Source: Calothrix sp. NIES-2100 (lineage in GTDB: Bacteria; Cyanobacteriota; Cyanobacteriia; Cyanobacteriales; Nostocaceae). From it: 64,000 nucleotides of DNA. Positions within the stretch are counted from its first letter, which is position 1, and each line of letters begins with the position of its first letter. The notes below the pieces were generated by a model that searched no databases, was not told where the DNA came from, and worked only from the letters and a program-made list of their open reading frames with translations. Location of the stretch: assembly GCF_002368195.1 (NCBI RefSeq), contig NZ_AP018178.1, forward strand, positions 5,174,145-5,238,144, given 5' to 3'. Positions 8,509-16,497 of this stretch are shown piece by piece. The translations under genes and the position numbers were made by a program.

Positions 8509-9816
8509 TCAGTGACCACGGTCAACAGTCCCCAATTCAATCGCTGTTTGTACTTGCAAGTTCGTTAACCCGGAAACGCGCTTGCTATCTTCGGGGTTTA
8601 GACGAATTTTTACTTCAATAACTCGACTATCAAGGTTTTCTCCTGGTTGATTGCTAAAAACGTTTTGTCTATTAACTTGTAAGCCAACCTGGGAAACTTT
8701 ACCCCTTATTTCTCCAGTAAATGCTTGACCGGTAATTACTGCTTTTTGTCCCAGTCTTACCTTACTAATGTCAGTTTGATAAACTTCTGCAACTGCAATC
8801 ATTTGGTCAGTTTGGGCAAAGTCTGCAATACCCGAATCACCAATTTTTTCACCAGCGCGGTAATGTATTTTGAGAACTTGTCCTGCTGTTGGTGCTTTGA
8901 TGTATGCTGCTGCTAAATCAGTTTGGGCGTGTTTGAGGGATGCGATCGCATTTTCAACTTCTGTTTGAGCTGCGGCTATATCTACGGGACGGACTTCGGC
9001 AATACTATTGAGTGTGGCTTTGGCTTCGCTAATTTCTTTGTTACCAGTGGCGTTAATGCGGTTGAGTGCTACTTTTGCTTCTGCTAGTTGTCTGCTAGCT
9101 GTGGTGTTGATGCGGTTGAGAACGGCTTGCGCTTCATCTAGTTGCTGTTTGGTGGTGTCTACACTCAAACGCCTAGTGTCAAATGCAGAATTAGAAATTG
9201 CTCCATCTTTATATAACTGTTGATAACGCAGATATTCTGCTTGGGCATTGTTGAGTTCGGCTGTCAGTTTTTTAATTGTCGCTTCTTGGGCAATTCTATC
9301 ACCTTGCCATTGTGCCTCTATGCGGGCGATCGCTTCTTGTTGACTTTGGCGATCGCCAATCGATTGTGCCTGCAAACGTTCCACTGTTGCTTGCTGTGCT
9401 TGAATTTCTCCAGTTTTCGCCCCCGCTTTCACTTGTGCGAGTTTAGCTTGGGTGACTTGGACTTGTTTTTGCGCTTGGAGTACCGCAGTTTGTAAGCGAT
9501 CGCGTGCATCTAAAACTGCTATAATTTGTCCGGCTTCGACGCGATCGCCTTCTTCAACCAGGATTTTCGCAATGCGATCGCCATCTAATGCTAGGGGTGC
9601 AGATAACTTAATTACCTCGGCTTCTGGTTGCAGTCTTCCTAAAGCCGTTACTTTTTGCAAAATTGGCGCAGTTGGTATTTCCTCCGAAGCAGTGCGCCCA
9701 ACTTGACCAAACTGAGAAATAGCATAAACAGCAATTCCACCTGTAATCGCAGTAGCAGCAATTCCTAATACAATTAGTCCTCTATTTTTTGGTTTCAATA
9801 ATAGCCTATAACTCAT
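8509..9816 (-). CDS. devB: DevB-family membrane fusion protein (HlyD type)
   Basis: A 435-residue periplasmic adaptor: an N-terminal transmembrane anchor at about residues 13-33, a lipoyl half with the LEEGDRVEAGQIIAVLDA-like motif near residue 85, a long helical hairpin at about 110-290, the second lipoyl half (KAPTAGQVLKIHYRAGE) and a beta-barrel region near the C-terminus. The hairpin contains internal repeats of the type EAKxxLNRI. It would link the DevCA pump to an outer-membrane TolC channel. The start ATG has GAGGGGG seven to eight bases upstream. First gene of the devBCA operon, downstream of the TetR gene on the same strand. Confidence 0.87.
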   Translation of the reverse strand: MSYRLLLKPKNRGLIVLGIAATAITGGIAVYAISQFGQVGRTASEEIPTAPILQKVTALGRLQPEAEVIKLSAPLALDGDRIAKILVEEGDRVEAGQIIAVLDARDRLQTAVLQAQKQVQVTQAKLAQVKAGAKTGEIQAQQATVERLQAQSIGDRQSQQEAIARIEAQWQGDRIAQEATIKKLTAELNNAQAEYLRYQQLYKDGAISNSAFDTRRLSVDTTKQQLDEAQAVLNRINTTASRQLAEAKVALNRINATGNKEISEAKATLNSIAEVRPVDIAAAQTEVENAIASLKHAQTDLAAAYIKAPTAGQVLKIHYRAGEKIGDSGIADFAQTDQMIAVAEVYQTDISKVRLGQKAVITGQAFTGEIRGKVSQVGLQVNRQNVFSNQPGENLDSRVIEVKIRLNPEDSKRVSGLTNLQVQTAIELGTVDRGH

Positions 9817-9835
9817 ATTTCCCCCTCTTTATTAA

Positions 9836-9870
9836 TTTGTCATTTGTCATTTGTCATTTGTCATTTGTCA
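9836..9870. repeat. STRR, tandem CATTTGT
   Basis: About five copies of the heptamer lie between the tetR stop codon and the devB start. Confidence 0.9.
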
Positions 9871-9924
9871 AGAAGGCACTCTTGCAACAGTCAACAGTCA
9901 ACAGTCTTCCCTAGCCCCTATCCC

Positions 9925-10503
9925 CTATCCCCTCTCTTCATCTCGCAAATATGCCGTGAGCATTTTACCTAATAAAGCGCATTGTTCAGTAAAACAAATA
10001 TTTTCATCACCCCAAAGTTTCTCCAAAATTAAACCATTGACGAAACTCAATACAAATGTTGCTAAAACTGAATCTTGAATCCCTAAAAAATCGCAGGCGG
10101 CTTGTTGATATCGCTGATTAGCCCGCTTCAAAACACCGTTTACCTTTATTTGTTCAGAGTCTTGATGCTGACAAAAATCTACCCAGATGTAAGTCCACTT
10201 AATAAAGTAATCTTCGTTTTTTACTAAGTATCTTGCTAATGCTGCCATTGCCTCTGGTAGTGGTTTTCTCCCACCCAATTCTGCTAAGGCCATCGCCACA
10301 TCTTGCTGGCTAATTTCTTCTAGTAATTGCTCAAATAAAGCCTGTTTACTGGGAAAATAATGATACAGCGTCCCCGTTGACACTCCTAAGCCTTGAGCAA
10401 TTTCCCGCATAGTGATGGCACTGTAGCCTTTTTGGGCAAATAAATCGAAGCACTTGCCGAGCAGTTCTTTGCGGTATTGTTCGTGGTCAACAATCTTGGG
10501 CAT
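9925..10503 (-). CDS. TetR/AcrR-family transcriptional regulator
   Basis: A 192-residue repressor. The N-terminal helix-turn-helix covers about residues 10-55, with the family motif TMREIAQGLGVSTGTLYHYF. The C-terminal ligand-binding domain is divergent, as usual. It is followed on the same strand by devB, devC and devA, so it most likely controls that exporter in response to an exported or related compound. A 20-bp near-palindrome 13 bases upstream of its start codon is the probable operator and points to autoregulation. The ligand is unknown. Confidence 0.88.
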   Translation of the reverse strand: MPKIVDHEQYRKELLGKCFDLFAQKGYSAITMREIAQGLGVSTGTLYHYFPSKQALFEQLLEEISQQDVAMALAELGGRKPLPEAMAALARYLVKNEDYFIKWTYIWVDFCQHQDSEQIKVNGVLKRANQRYQQAACDFLGIQDSVLATFVLSFVNGLILEKLWGDENICFTEQCALLGKMLTAYLRDEERG

Positions 10504-10516
10504 AACTCAGGCTATT

Positions 10517-10536
10517 TATATCGAACGCTCGTTATA
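10517..10536 (-). promoter_or_regulatory. Probable TetR operator
   Basis: A 20-bp imperfect palindrome with core AACG-CT-CGTT; eight of ten arm positions pair. It lies 13 bases upstream of the tetR start codon, where a bound dimer would block transcription of the tetR-devBCA cluster. The core is of the kind bound by TetR-family dimers. Confidence 0.6.
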
Positions 10537-10781
10537 GATTAAGATATAATCCTTAACACTGAGTTGTCAAGATACAGTTGATAACTTAAATATTTTTCTT
10601 TTTCTAAATCAATTGCAAACCTAAAACAACGGATTGATTGCCATGCATTTCTGGAGGAGAACTAAGATGCATAATTAGTAAAAGGTGGCAACCTCCGGCG
10701 ATGGAAAAGCGTCACATCTTTAGTTGTAGATGCGATTACTCCAAAGCGTCAAACAGATACTAATGTGATTAAACGATTGGC

Positions 10782-11924
10782 ATGAAATTTTCAGTTTTAT
10801 TTGGCTCTATACTTTCCCAGATTAAAGGACGACATTGGTGGTTAGGTATTCTCTTGTGGATAGCTTTGGTTGCTCCAGCGCAAGCATCTGTAATCTTACG
10901 CATCGCCATTGAGAGAAACGTTAATCAAGTAAAAGTTGGTAGTTCGACAACTGCAACAGTCAAGGATGGAACGGGGCGGACTCTCGGACAATTACCAGCG
11001 ATGAGTTCGTTTTATGCCCAAGCTGTTGGTGGTGGTGTAGCTTTAGATAAATGGCAATCTGGTTTATTTTGGATTGAGCCGACAGGTAAAGGATTCGTTT
11101 ATATAGGCGATCGCTGGTTTCGCGGTAGAACTCTGGTTGTACCCACAGAAAAAGGCTTAACTGCGGTTAACTGGGTAGATACTGAGGAATATCTCTACAG
11201 CGTTATCGGTGGAGAAATGGATGCCCAATGGCCCCAAGAAGCTTTGAAAGCCCAAGCGATCGCCGCCCGCACTTATGCTTTATACGAACGGGAAAGACAG
11301 CGCAGTAACCCGATTTACGATTTAGGTGACAGCCCAGATCGCTGGCAAATTTATAAAGGTGTCAGCAGTGAAACTCCTACTACCTACGCCGCCGTCGATG
11401 CTACCGCCGGACAAGTACTAACTTACCAAAACAAAATTATTCTCTCAGTCTTCCACGCTTGCTCTGGCGGACATACTGAAAATGTTGAAGATGTTTGGGG
11501 TAGCAAAGAGCCTTACCTGCGTGCTGTTCAAGACTACGATCAAAATATTAAAGAGTGTAACTGGGTGAAAACCTTCTCATCTGGGGAAATTAGTTCTATT
11601 TCTGGTGTAGGCAATGTCACAGATATGATTGTGGAGGCTCGCTCACCGTTCCAAAGTGTGAAAGTCCTGAAAATTATCGGCGATCGCGGTACGAAGACAC
11701 TACAGGGCGAAGAGGTACGTACTGCACTCAGGCTAAAAAGTACCCGCTTTAACGTCAGCAAAGGAGCCGATGGTAGTTTTATTCTACAAGGGCTAGGCTA
11801 TGGTCACGCCATTGGCATGAGTCAATGGGGAGCGTATAATCTGGCACGAAGAGGTGCAAACCACCTACAAATTTTGGGACATTATTACCAAGGTGTAGCC
11901 CTAACACCAATTAAAGCCAAGTAG
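10782..11924 (+). CDS. SpoIID/LytB domain protein
   Basis: A 380-residue secreted or membrane-anchored protein with an N-terminal signal segment ending near APAQA (about residue 35). It has the SpoIID signature: EYLYSVIGGEMDAQWPQEAL, then KAQAIAARTYALYE, the cysteine-containing HACSGGHTENVEDVWG, and the C-terminal GLGYGHAIGMSQWGA. In sporulating bacteria SpoIID is a lytic transglycosylase acting on glycan strands stripped of stem peptides. Cyanobacterial homologues are widespread and probably remodel peptidoglycan, but their physiological role is not settled. The gene stands alone, downstream of the divergent tetR gene. Confidence 0.9.
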   Translation: MKFSVLFGSILSQIKGRHWWLGILLWIALVAPAQASVILRIAIERNVNQVKVGSSTTATVKDGTGRTLGQLPAMSSFYAQAVGGGVALDKWQSGLFWIEPTGKGFVYIGDRWFRGRTLVVPTEKGLTAVNWVDTEEYLYSVIGGEMDAQWPQEALKAQAIAARTYALYERERQRSNPIYDLGDSPDRWQIYKGVSSETPTTYAAVDATAGQVLTYQNKIILSVFHACSGGHTENVEDVWGSKEPYLRAVQDYDQNIKECNWVKTFSSGEISSISGVGNVTDMIVEARSPFQSVKVLKIIGDRGTKTLQGEEVRTALRLKSTRFNVSKGADGSFILQGLGYGHAIGMSQWGAYNLARRGANHLQILGHYYQGVALTPIKAK

Positions 11925-11975
11925 CTATCTGAAATTAATTCCAACTAATCTTGGTGCATGGGTTTTGTGAAGAGC

Positions 11976-12012
11976 TTAGATCCCCGACTTCTTTGAGAAG
12001 TCGGGGATCTAA
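11976..12012. repeat. Perfect 17-bp palindrome, dispersed GATCCCCGACTTCT element
   Basis: Two 17-bp arms pair perfectly around a three-base loop (TTG). Elements with the core TCCCCGACTTCTT are scattered through cyanobacterial genomes. Here it lies just past the SpoIID gene and could also act as a transcript end. Confidence 0.85.
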
Positions 12013-12069
12013 AACTAGCGGATTTTTACAACTTCTACACAGATTGCTAGAGCAAATCGCCTATCATCC

Positions 12070-12450
12070 CTACCTCAGAAATGTTACCTCTTTCTGATAA
12101 AATTCACTCAAATGTATAAAGCATACTCTGGGGTCAATATATCTTTGTTCAGCACCTATACGCATTCCGATCGTATTTGTGCATAAACCATATCTGTAAA
12201 AAGCTAATTGACACCTTCTGTAGCCTGTCCGCAAAGAATAGTTATTAGGGTTGCTCCTGAGAGCATTTTCGTACCTTCTACACAGAATAGATGCTTGTTG
12301 AGTATTTTGCAGACAGTTAAAATCGCATTCATTCTCGCTACCTATCGGTGTTTCTGCAACTGCTATTGAAAAATTACTAAAAATCACCATCGCCGCAGTA
12401 GAGCAAACTGTGAAAAAACCAATAAAAATTGTCTCAACTGATTTATTCAT
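12070..12450 (-). CDS. Small secreted cysteine-containing hypothetical protein
   Basis: A 126-residue protein with an N-terminal signal peptide (hydrophobic residues about 8-30, probable cleavage after AVAETP or AVA). The mature part is about 95 residues, with six cysteines: two in CDFNC and one each in LCRRY, RRCQLA, GLCTNT and RVCFIH. This pattern suggests three disulfide bonds in the periplasm or outside the cell. The start is supported by AAGGAT five bases upstream. I do not recognise the family. It has no operon partner. Confidence 0.55.
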   Translation of the reverse strand: MNKSVETIFIGFFTVCSTAAMVIFSNFSIAVAETPIGSENECDFNCLQNTQQASILCRRYENALRSNPNNYSLRTGYRRCQLAFYRYGLCTNTIGMRIGAEQRYIDPRVCFIHLSEFYQKEVTFLR

Positions 12451-12590
12451 ATTTATCCTTACCCAGTGTTGTATTTATATAACTTACGCAAGTGTCACAA
12501 ACAAGTCGTCTTTTTTATTTGTAGTCAGTGGGTCTATTCCTTATTTCTTTGGTTAAAGTCCTGACTACGAACTTATAGGAATTCCTCGTA

Positions 12591-12614
12591 GGGGCACAAA
12601 CAATCTTGTGCCCC
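12591..12614. repeat. Dispersed GGGGCACAA palindrome
   Basis: A perfect 9-bp inverted repeat (GGGGCACAA / TTGTGCCCC) with a six-base loop, 34 bases past the stop of the coiled-coil gene. Similar elements recur in cyanobacterial intergenic regions. Confidence 0.7.
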
Positions 12615-12647
12615 GATCGGTGTCCCTCATTAAAAAAGAGAAATTAG

Positions 12648-13205
12648 CTAAACTCCTTCATCAACAATCTGTCTAAATTTGTTAACAAGTTTGTCTTTCA
12701 TTTCGATAAAATCGTGAATTTCTTTGTCTAAGTCTTGCTCCATTTTTTTCTGAAGGATTGAATTAGTCATTTCTTGCAATCTTTGAGTTTTCTTTTCAAT
12801 CGCAGTAATGAATTTATCGAAAATTCGGTCTAATTCCTCTTGGAGTTCCTGTGCTTTTCGCATCAAGAAACTAGCTGTTTCTGCTCGACCCGCAGCTTTG
12901 GCTTTGACTAAATACTGATTGCAAGTTTCTCGTAAGGCTTGGACATGGGTTTCTCGCACCATTGCTAAGGCTTTTTTGCGAAACTCAAACTCAGTTTTAA
13001 TAATTTCGAGTTCGCCCATTTTTGCTGCACGTTGTACTGGATCGGGGAACAATTTTGTGAGGAATGTCTCACGTTTTGCCATATTATTATCAACAACGAT
13101 TTCGGCATAACGTGCGACTGCTTCAACGCTGGAAGATTTGGCGATTTGGTTATCTGCTGAAACCCTGGTCAGCGAATTATTACTTTTATCAATGTAATCA
13201 GACAT
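12648..13205 (-). CDS. Coiled-coil protein paired with a DUF4407 gene
   Basis: A 185-residue soluble protein that I do not recognise by family. From about residue 70 to the end it is rich in charged and leucine residues with heptad spacing, for example AQELQEELDRIFDKF and KKMEQDLDKEIHDF, which indicates a long coiled coil. The ATG at 13205 is preferred over one at 13217 because GAGG lies nine bases upstream. It follows the DUF4407 gene on the same strand after 86 bases, so the two are probably co-transcribed, and its coiled coil could bind the similar coiled region of that membrane protein. Function unknown. Confidence 0.6.
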   Translation of the reverse strand: MSDYIDKSNNSLTRVSADNQIAKSSSVEAVARYAEIVVDNNMAKRETFLTKLFPDPVQRAAKMGELEIIKTEFEFRKKALAMVRETHVQALRETCNQYLVKAKAAGRAETASFLMRKAQELQEELDRIFDKFITAIEKKTQRLQEMTNSILQKKMEQDLDKEIHDFIEMKDKLVNKFRQIVDEGV

Positions 13206-13291
13206 AATTAACCTCATTTAAATTGTGTTACTTGCATTCATCTGGAACTGATTGCTAATTTGGTGGAGGTCTTGCCTCTGTAGGAGATAAT

Positions 13292-14569
13292 TTAATTACT
13301 TTCATAGTCCTGTCCAAACTTTTTCAAAGGTTCTAGGTCTTTAAATAATCGGTCTACTTCTGCTTCTGTTACAACATGAGCAACTTTATTTCTCAGTTTG
13401 TTGTTGAGAATATCTGCTTTAATTTGGTTCAACTGTTCCTCAATTTCCACACCAGTCATCTTGATTTGACTAAATTGTTTCATCATTTCATTTTCGATAT
13501 TTGTTGCAATTAATTTAACTATATTTTTCCGAATCTCAGCTAAATCAGCGCTTTGAGTTGTTTCCTCTAAGACGACTGTAAATTGATGCGTGAGGAATTC
13601 TTCTATTCTTTCCCGTGTGTTTGCTCTGACTGCTTCGCGGACTTTGCGTTTATTCTCGATTTGTTCGTCAATCTCTTGTTTAGCATCCGCTAAATGTTGC
13701 GTGTGGTAATATATACTTTTACCTTCTATAGCTTCAATAGCTGCATCGTAAGCACTGTATTCTGACATCAATTTCCCTAAGATCGGAGAAATTTCTATCA
13801 TGACAAACAGTAATGTAATAAATAAGTTAATTTTGTCAATTATTGGGTCTGTTTCAGCTAGCTTTTCTAGTATCTCAAGCTGCTTTGATAATCCTATATG
13901 TGGCAGTTGGGGATTGCTGCGAAGGTTTTTACTTTTATCTAATTGTTGTTGCTTTTTTTTGAGAGTAGATTTGATGTCATCAATTTCCGCTGCGGTACGT
14001 GGAGCCTGAGCTTTCTTTTCTGGATTAGCAGAAATTAACTGTTCTTTATAGTATTTGTCTTTTTCTTGTAATTCACTATGTAAAGATTTAATTTCACTAT
14101 CTATTTCTTGAATTTCTCCTTGAAATTTAGTTGTTTCTTCTTTTAAGATTACTTCCTTAATATTTGACTCGAACATCTTTAATTCGAGTGGCTTACTGAT
14201 ACCAACTGCTAAAACACCAGCCAATGCTAAACGTGGTGTTAATACTTTGAGTTGTCCGAAGAAATGATTTCTCTTTTTTTTAGCGCTTAAAATGAAGAAT
14301 CTATCTAAGTTATAAATGTTTAACCCCCAGAAACAGCCTAATCCAACTGCAACTGGAACTGAAGCAAATACGATATACAATGCGTAGAAAGCTGACAACG
14401 CAGATGTGGAAGCGGTAAGGAAAAGCATTATGGCGATCGCTTCTTGCTTACCTCTTTCGGTTTGGCAATCATTCCGTGATAGAATTTCTGGGTTTGCACC
14501 TGCACAATGCCACCACAACCGTCGTAGTATGCTAACGGATGATTTTTGCTGTTTCTCAGGCTTGCTCAT
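13292..14569 (-). CDS. DUF4407-family membrane protein
   Basis: A 425-residue membrane protein. Two hydrophobic segments at about residues 45-85 are followed by the family-typical NLDRFF motif and a third segment at about 108-125. A long coiled-coil domain (about 135-225) comes next, then a further transmembrane helix near 245-265 (LFITLLFVMIEISPI). A second coiled-coil tail ends the protein. This arrangement matches DUF4407 proteins, whose function is unknown. The gene is the first of a pair with the coiled-coil protein. An HIP1 site inside the gene suggests it has long been resident. Confidence 0.75.
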   Translation of the reverse strand: MSKPEKQQKSSVSILRRLWWHCAGANPEILSRNDCQTERGKQEAIAIMLFLTASTSALSAFYALYIVFASVPVAVGLGCFWGLNIYNLDRFFILSAKKKRNHFFGQLKVLTPRLALAGVLAVGISKPLELKMFESNIKEVILKEETTKFQGEIQEIDSEIKSLHSELQEKDKYYKEQLISANPEKKAQAPRTAAEIDDIKSTLKKKQQQLDKSKNLRSNPQLPHIGLSKQLEILEKLAETDPIIDKINLFITLLFVMIEISPILGKLMSEYSAYDAAIEAIEGKSIYYHTQHLADAKQEIDEQIENKRKVREAVRANTRERIEEFLTHQFTVVLEETTQSADLAEIRKNIVKLIATNIENEMMKQFSQIKMTGVEIEEQLNQIKADILNNKLRNKVAHVVTEAEVDRLFKDLEPLKKFGQDYESN

Positions 14570-14725
14570 CTCGCACCTCTATGGCTTGTAGAAGACTGAT
14601 TGTTTATCTGAGTAACATTCAATCTTCTCGATCCGTGTCTTTAGCCTGAAGTTATATGAGTTCAGCCTGAGTTACATGAGTTCAGTCTTAATTCTGTCAC
14701 AGGAAAGAAAATAAGTGTATTGATC

Positions 14726-14812
14726 AATACCTTCGCCAAATCGAAACATGCCACAATGCGTAGATTGGGTTGAGGAACGAAACCCAACCTACAAAAAAAT
14801 GCTGAAGGTATT
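14726..14812. repeat. Nested inverted-repeat element (MITE-like)
   Basis: Outer arms CAATACCTTC (14726-14735) and GAAGGTATTG (14803-14812) pair perfectly. They enclose inner arms at 14760-14771 and 14781-14792 that pair with one mismatch around the widespread motif GGTTGGGTTTCG. The 87-bp unit lies downstream of the HTH-AAA gene and resembles a small non-autonomous mobile element. Confidence 0.55.
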
Positions 14813-14826
14813 GTTGGTGAAAGCAA

Positions 14827-16338
14827 CTACAAATTCTGAAAATATTGACGGTATAACTCAGAACTTAATGTTATTTCATCACCTTGCAGTTTTACTAATC
14901 CAAGTGCGCGTAATTTATACCTAACTTCGTTATTAAATACTGGCGAATTAGCAGAAAAAAGTAACTCTTTCATTGCTGCTTCTAATTGAGGCTGTTGTTT
15001 CAAAATTGACTCTATACGACGGAGATAATTACTGAAAATTCCAGATGTAGTGGATGCTGTTTGCAAGAGTTGAGATATAGTTGTCTCTTGATTGGCAATT
15101 TTATACAGAGCTAAACGGATTAAAAATGGTTGTCCTCCTACCATTTCTATCAATCTTTCAATCTCTGCATCACTCAAATTGAGTTGGTGTCGTTGAGCTA
15201 AATCTTTAACTTGCTCTTGTGTAAATTCTGGTAGTTCCACTACTAAACCAACGTTGAATGGTGATTGATGAATATTCATCGGGACGTAAGCTTCGGTAGA
15301 GTGTACTATCACCAGTCGTAGCTTTGTCCAAATATCCCGGCGTTTTGCTTCTTCGTGGAGAGAACGCAGTAAACCAAAAAAGTCTTTATAAATTTTTGGG
15401 TATTCAAATACTTTATCTACTTCTTCTAATGCCAAAGTTAACCTTTGAGGGATTTCTGGAAACAGATATTGCTCGAAATACTCCATGCAAGTTTTCATGC
15501 TACCGATACGTCGAGCTAAGTTCCAATGTTCATCTAATTGTGACAGCAGCTTTGTTTGTAGTTCCTGATTTTCTTTTGTTATTTCTAGAATTAGATTGTC
15601 GCAAAACCAGCGTAAAAACGTGTTTAATTCACCGAAAAGTTCAGACTCTGCAAGTCGAAAGTCTATAGTTACACTCATGTCACCTTGACTGTTAGCTTGA
15701 TGAAGAATTTTTACTAACAGCGAAGATTTGCCCGTTTGTTGGGGTGCTTTAATACGAATTAGAGAACCAGGTTTGGAAATTTCCTCGTAACAACGTTGTT
15801 CGATGGGGAAACGCTGAATATAAAAGTAAGAATTTAGGGGTACTTCTCCTTCTGGGTATTCGAGGGAATCAGCAGGGGTGTTCTCAGCCGCTATATCTAG
15901 CCTGCTAACACTTAACGCTTTGCAAATTTCATCAAAGTTATTGCGATCGATAGCTTTACCTCTAAAAAAGCTGTTGATTGTTGACTCAGACAGTCCCAAA
16001 TGTCCTGCTAAATCTGTCTGACTAATGAAGCCATTTCGCAAAAGGGCTTTCTTCAAATCATCAATACATTCTTTCTTTACGTATAATGACCTTTTCGGGG
16101 AATTGAGAGAGGAATTATCAGTTGTTATTGCTATATCTTGTCTGTTAATATTTAACGCTTCACAAATTTTATCAAAGTTTTCTTTATCAATAGCTGTCCC
16201 TCGGAAAAAGCTGTCAATTGTTGCTTTGGAGAGCTTCAAAGCTTCAGCTAATTTTGAGTTACTAGCAAAGTTACTTTGCAGCAGGGTATTTTTCACATCA
16301 TCAATACGCTCAGTACGTACTCTGAATGACCTTCCCAT
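14827..16338 (-). CDS. AAA-like ATPase with two N-terminal helix-turn-helix repeats
   Basis: A 503-residue protein. Residues 1-75 and about 84-150 are two copies of the same Cro-like helix-turn-helix unit (compare LAEALKLSKATIDSFFRG with LAGHLGLSESTINSFFRG). They are followed by a cyanobacterial AAA-like (AAA_35) ATPase with Walker A APQQTGKSSLL at about residues 196-206. The Walker B position reads LALEEVDK, with Glu in place of the usual first Asp. A C-terminal winged-helix-like region follows. Such proteins are thought to be NTP-dependent signalling switches related to STAND ATPases. The gene is divergent from a second AAA_35 gene with WD40 repeats 160 bases away, and the two may act together. 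Target and signal are unknown. Confidence 0.75.
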   Translation of the reverse strand: MGRSFRVRTERIDDVKNTLLQSNFASNSKLAEALKLSKATIDSFFRGTAIDKENFDKICEALNINRQDIAITTDNSSLNSPKRSLYVKKECIDDLKKALLRNGFISQTDLAGHLGLSESTINSFFRGKAIDRNNFDEICKALSVSRLDIAAENTPADSLEYPEGEVPLNSYFYIQRFPIEQRCYEEISKPGSLIRIKAPQQTGKSSLLVKILHQANSQGDMSVTIDFRLAESELFGELNTFLRWFCDNLILEITKENQELQTKLLSQLDEHWNLARRIGSMKTCMEYFEQYLFPEIPQRLTLALEEVDKVFEYPKIYKDFFGLLRSLHEEAKRRDIWTKLRLVIVHSTEAYVPMNIHQSPFNVGLVVELPEFTQEQVKDLAQRHQLNLSDAEIERLIEMVGGQPFLIRLALYKIANQETTISQLLQTASTTSGIFSNYLRRIESILKQQPQLEAAMKELLFSANSPVFNNEVRYKLRALGLVKLQGDEITLSSELYRQYFQNL

Positions 16339-16497
16339 AGCTAATAATAAAAAATTTACTAAATGGAGATAAAAACTAAGTATTTGTATAGTACAGTAAA
16401 ATACAAATCAATGTGAACTCAAATTTCTCCAAACTAAACTCACGTTGAGTCATGTTTTGATGCGATTAGCCACTTCTTGTATATCGGTGATGAAATC

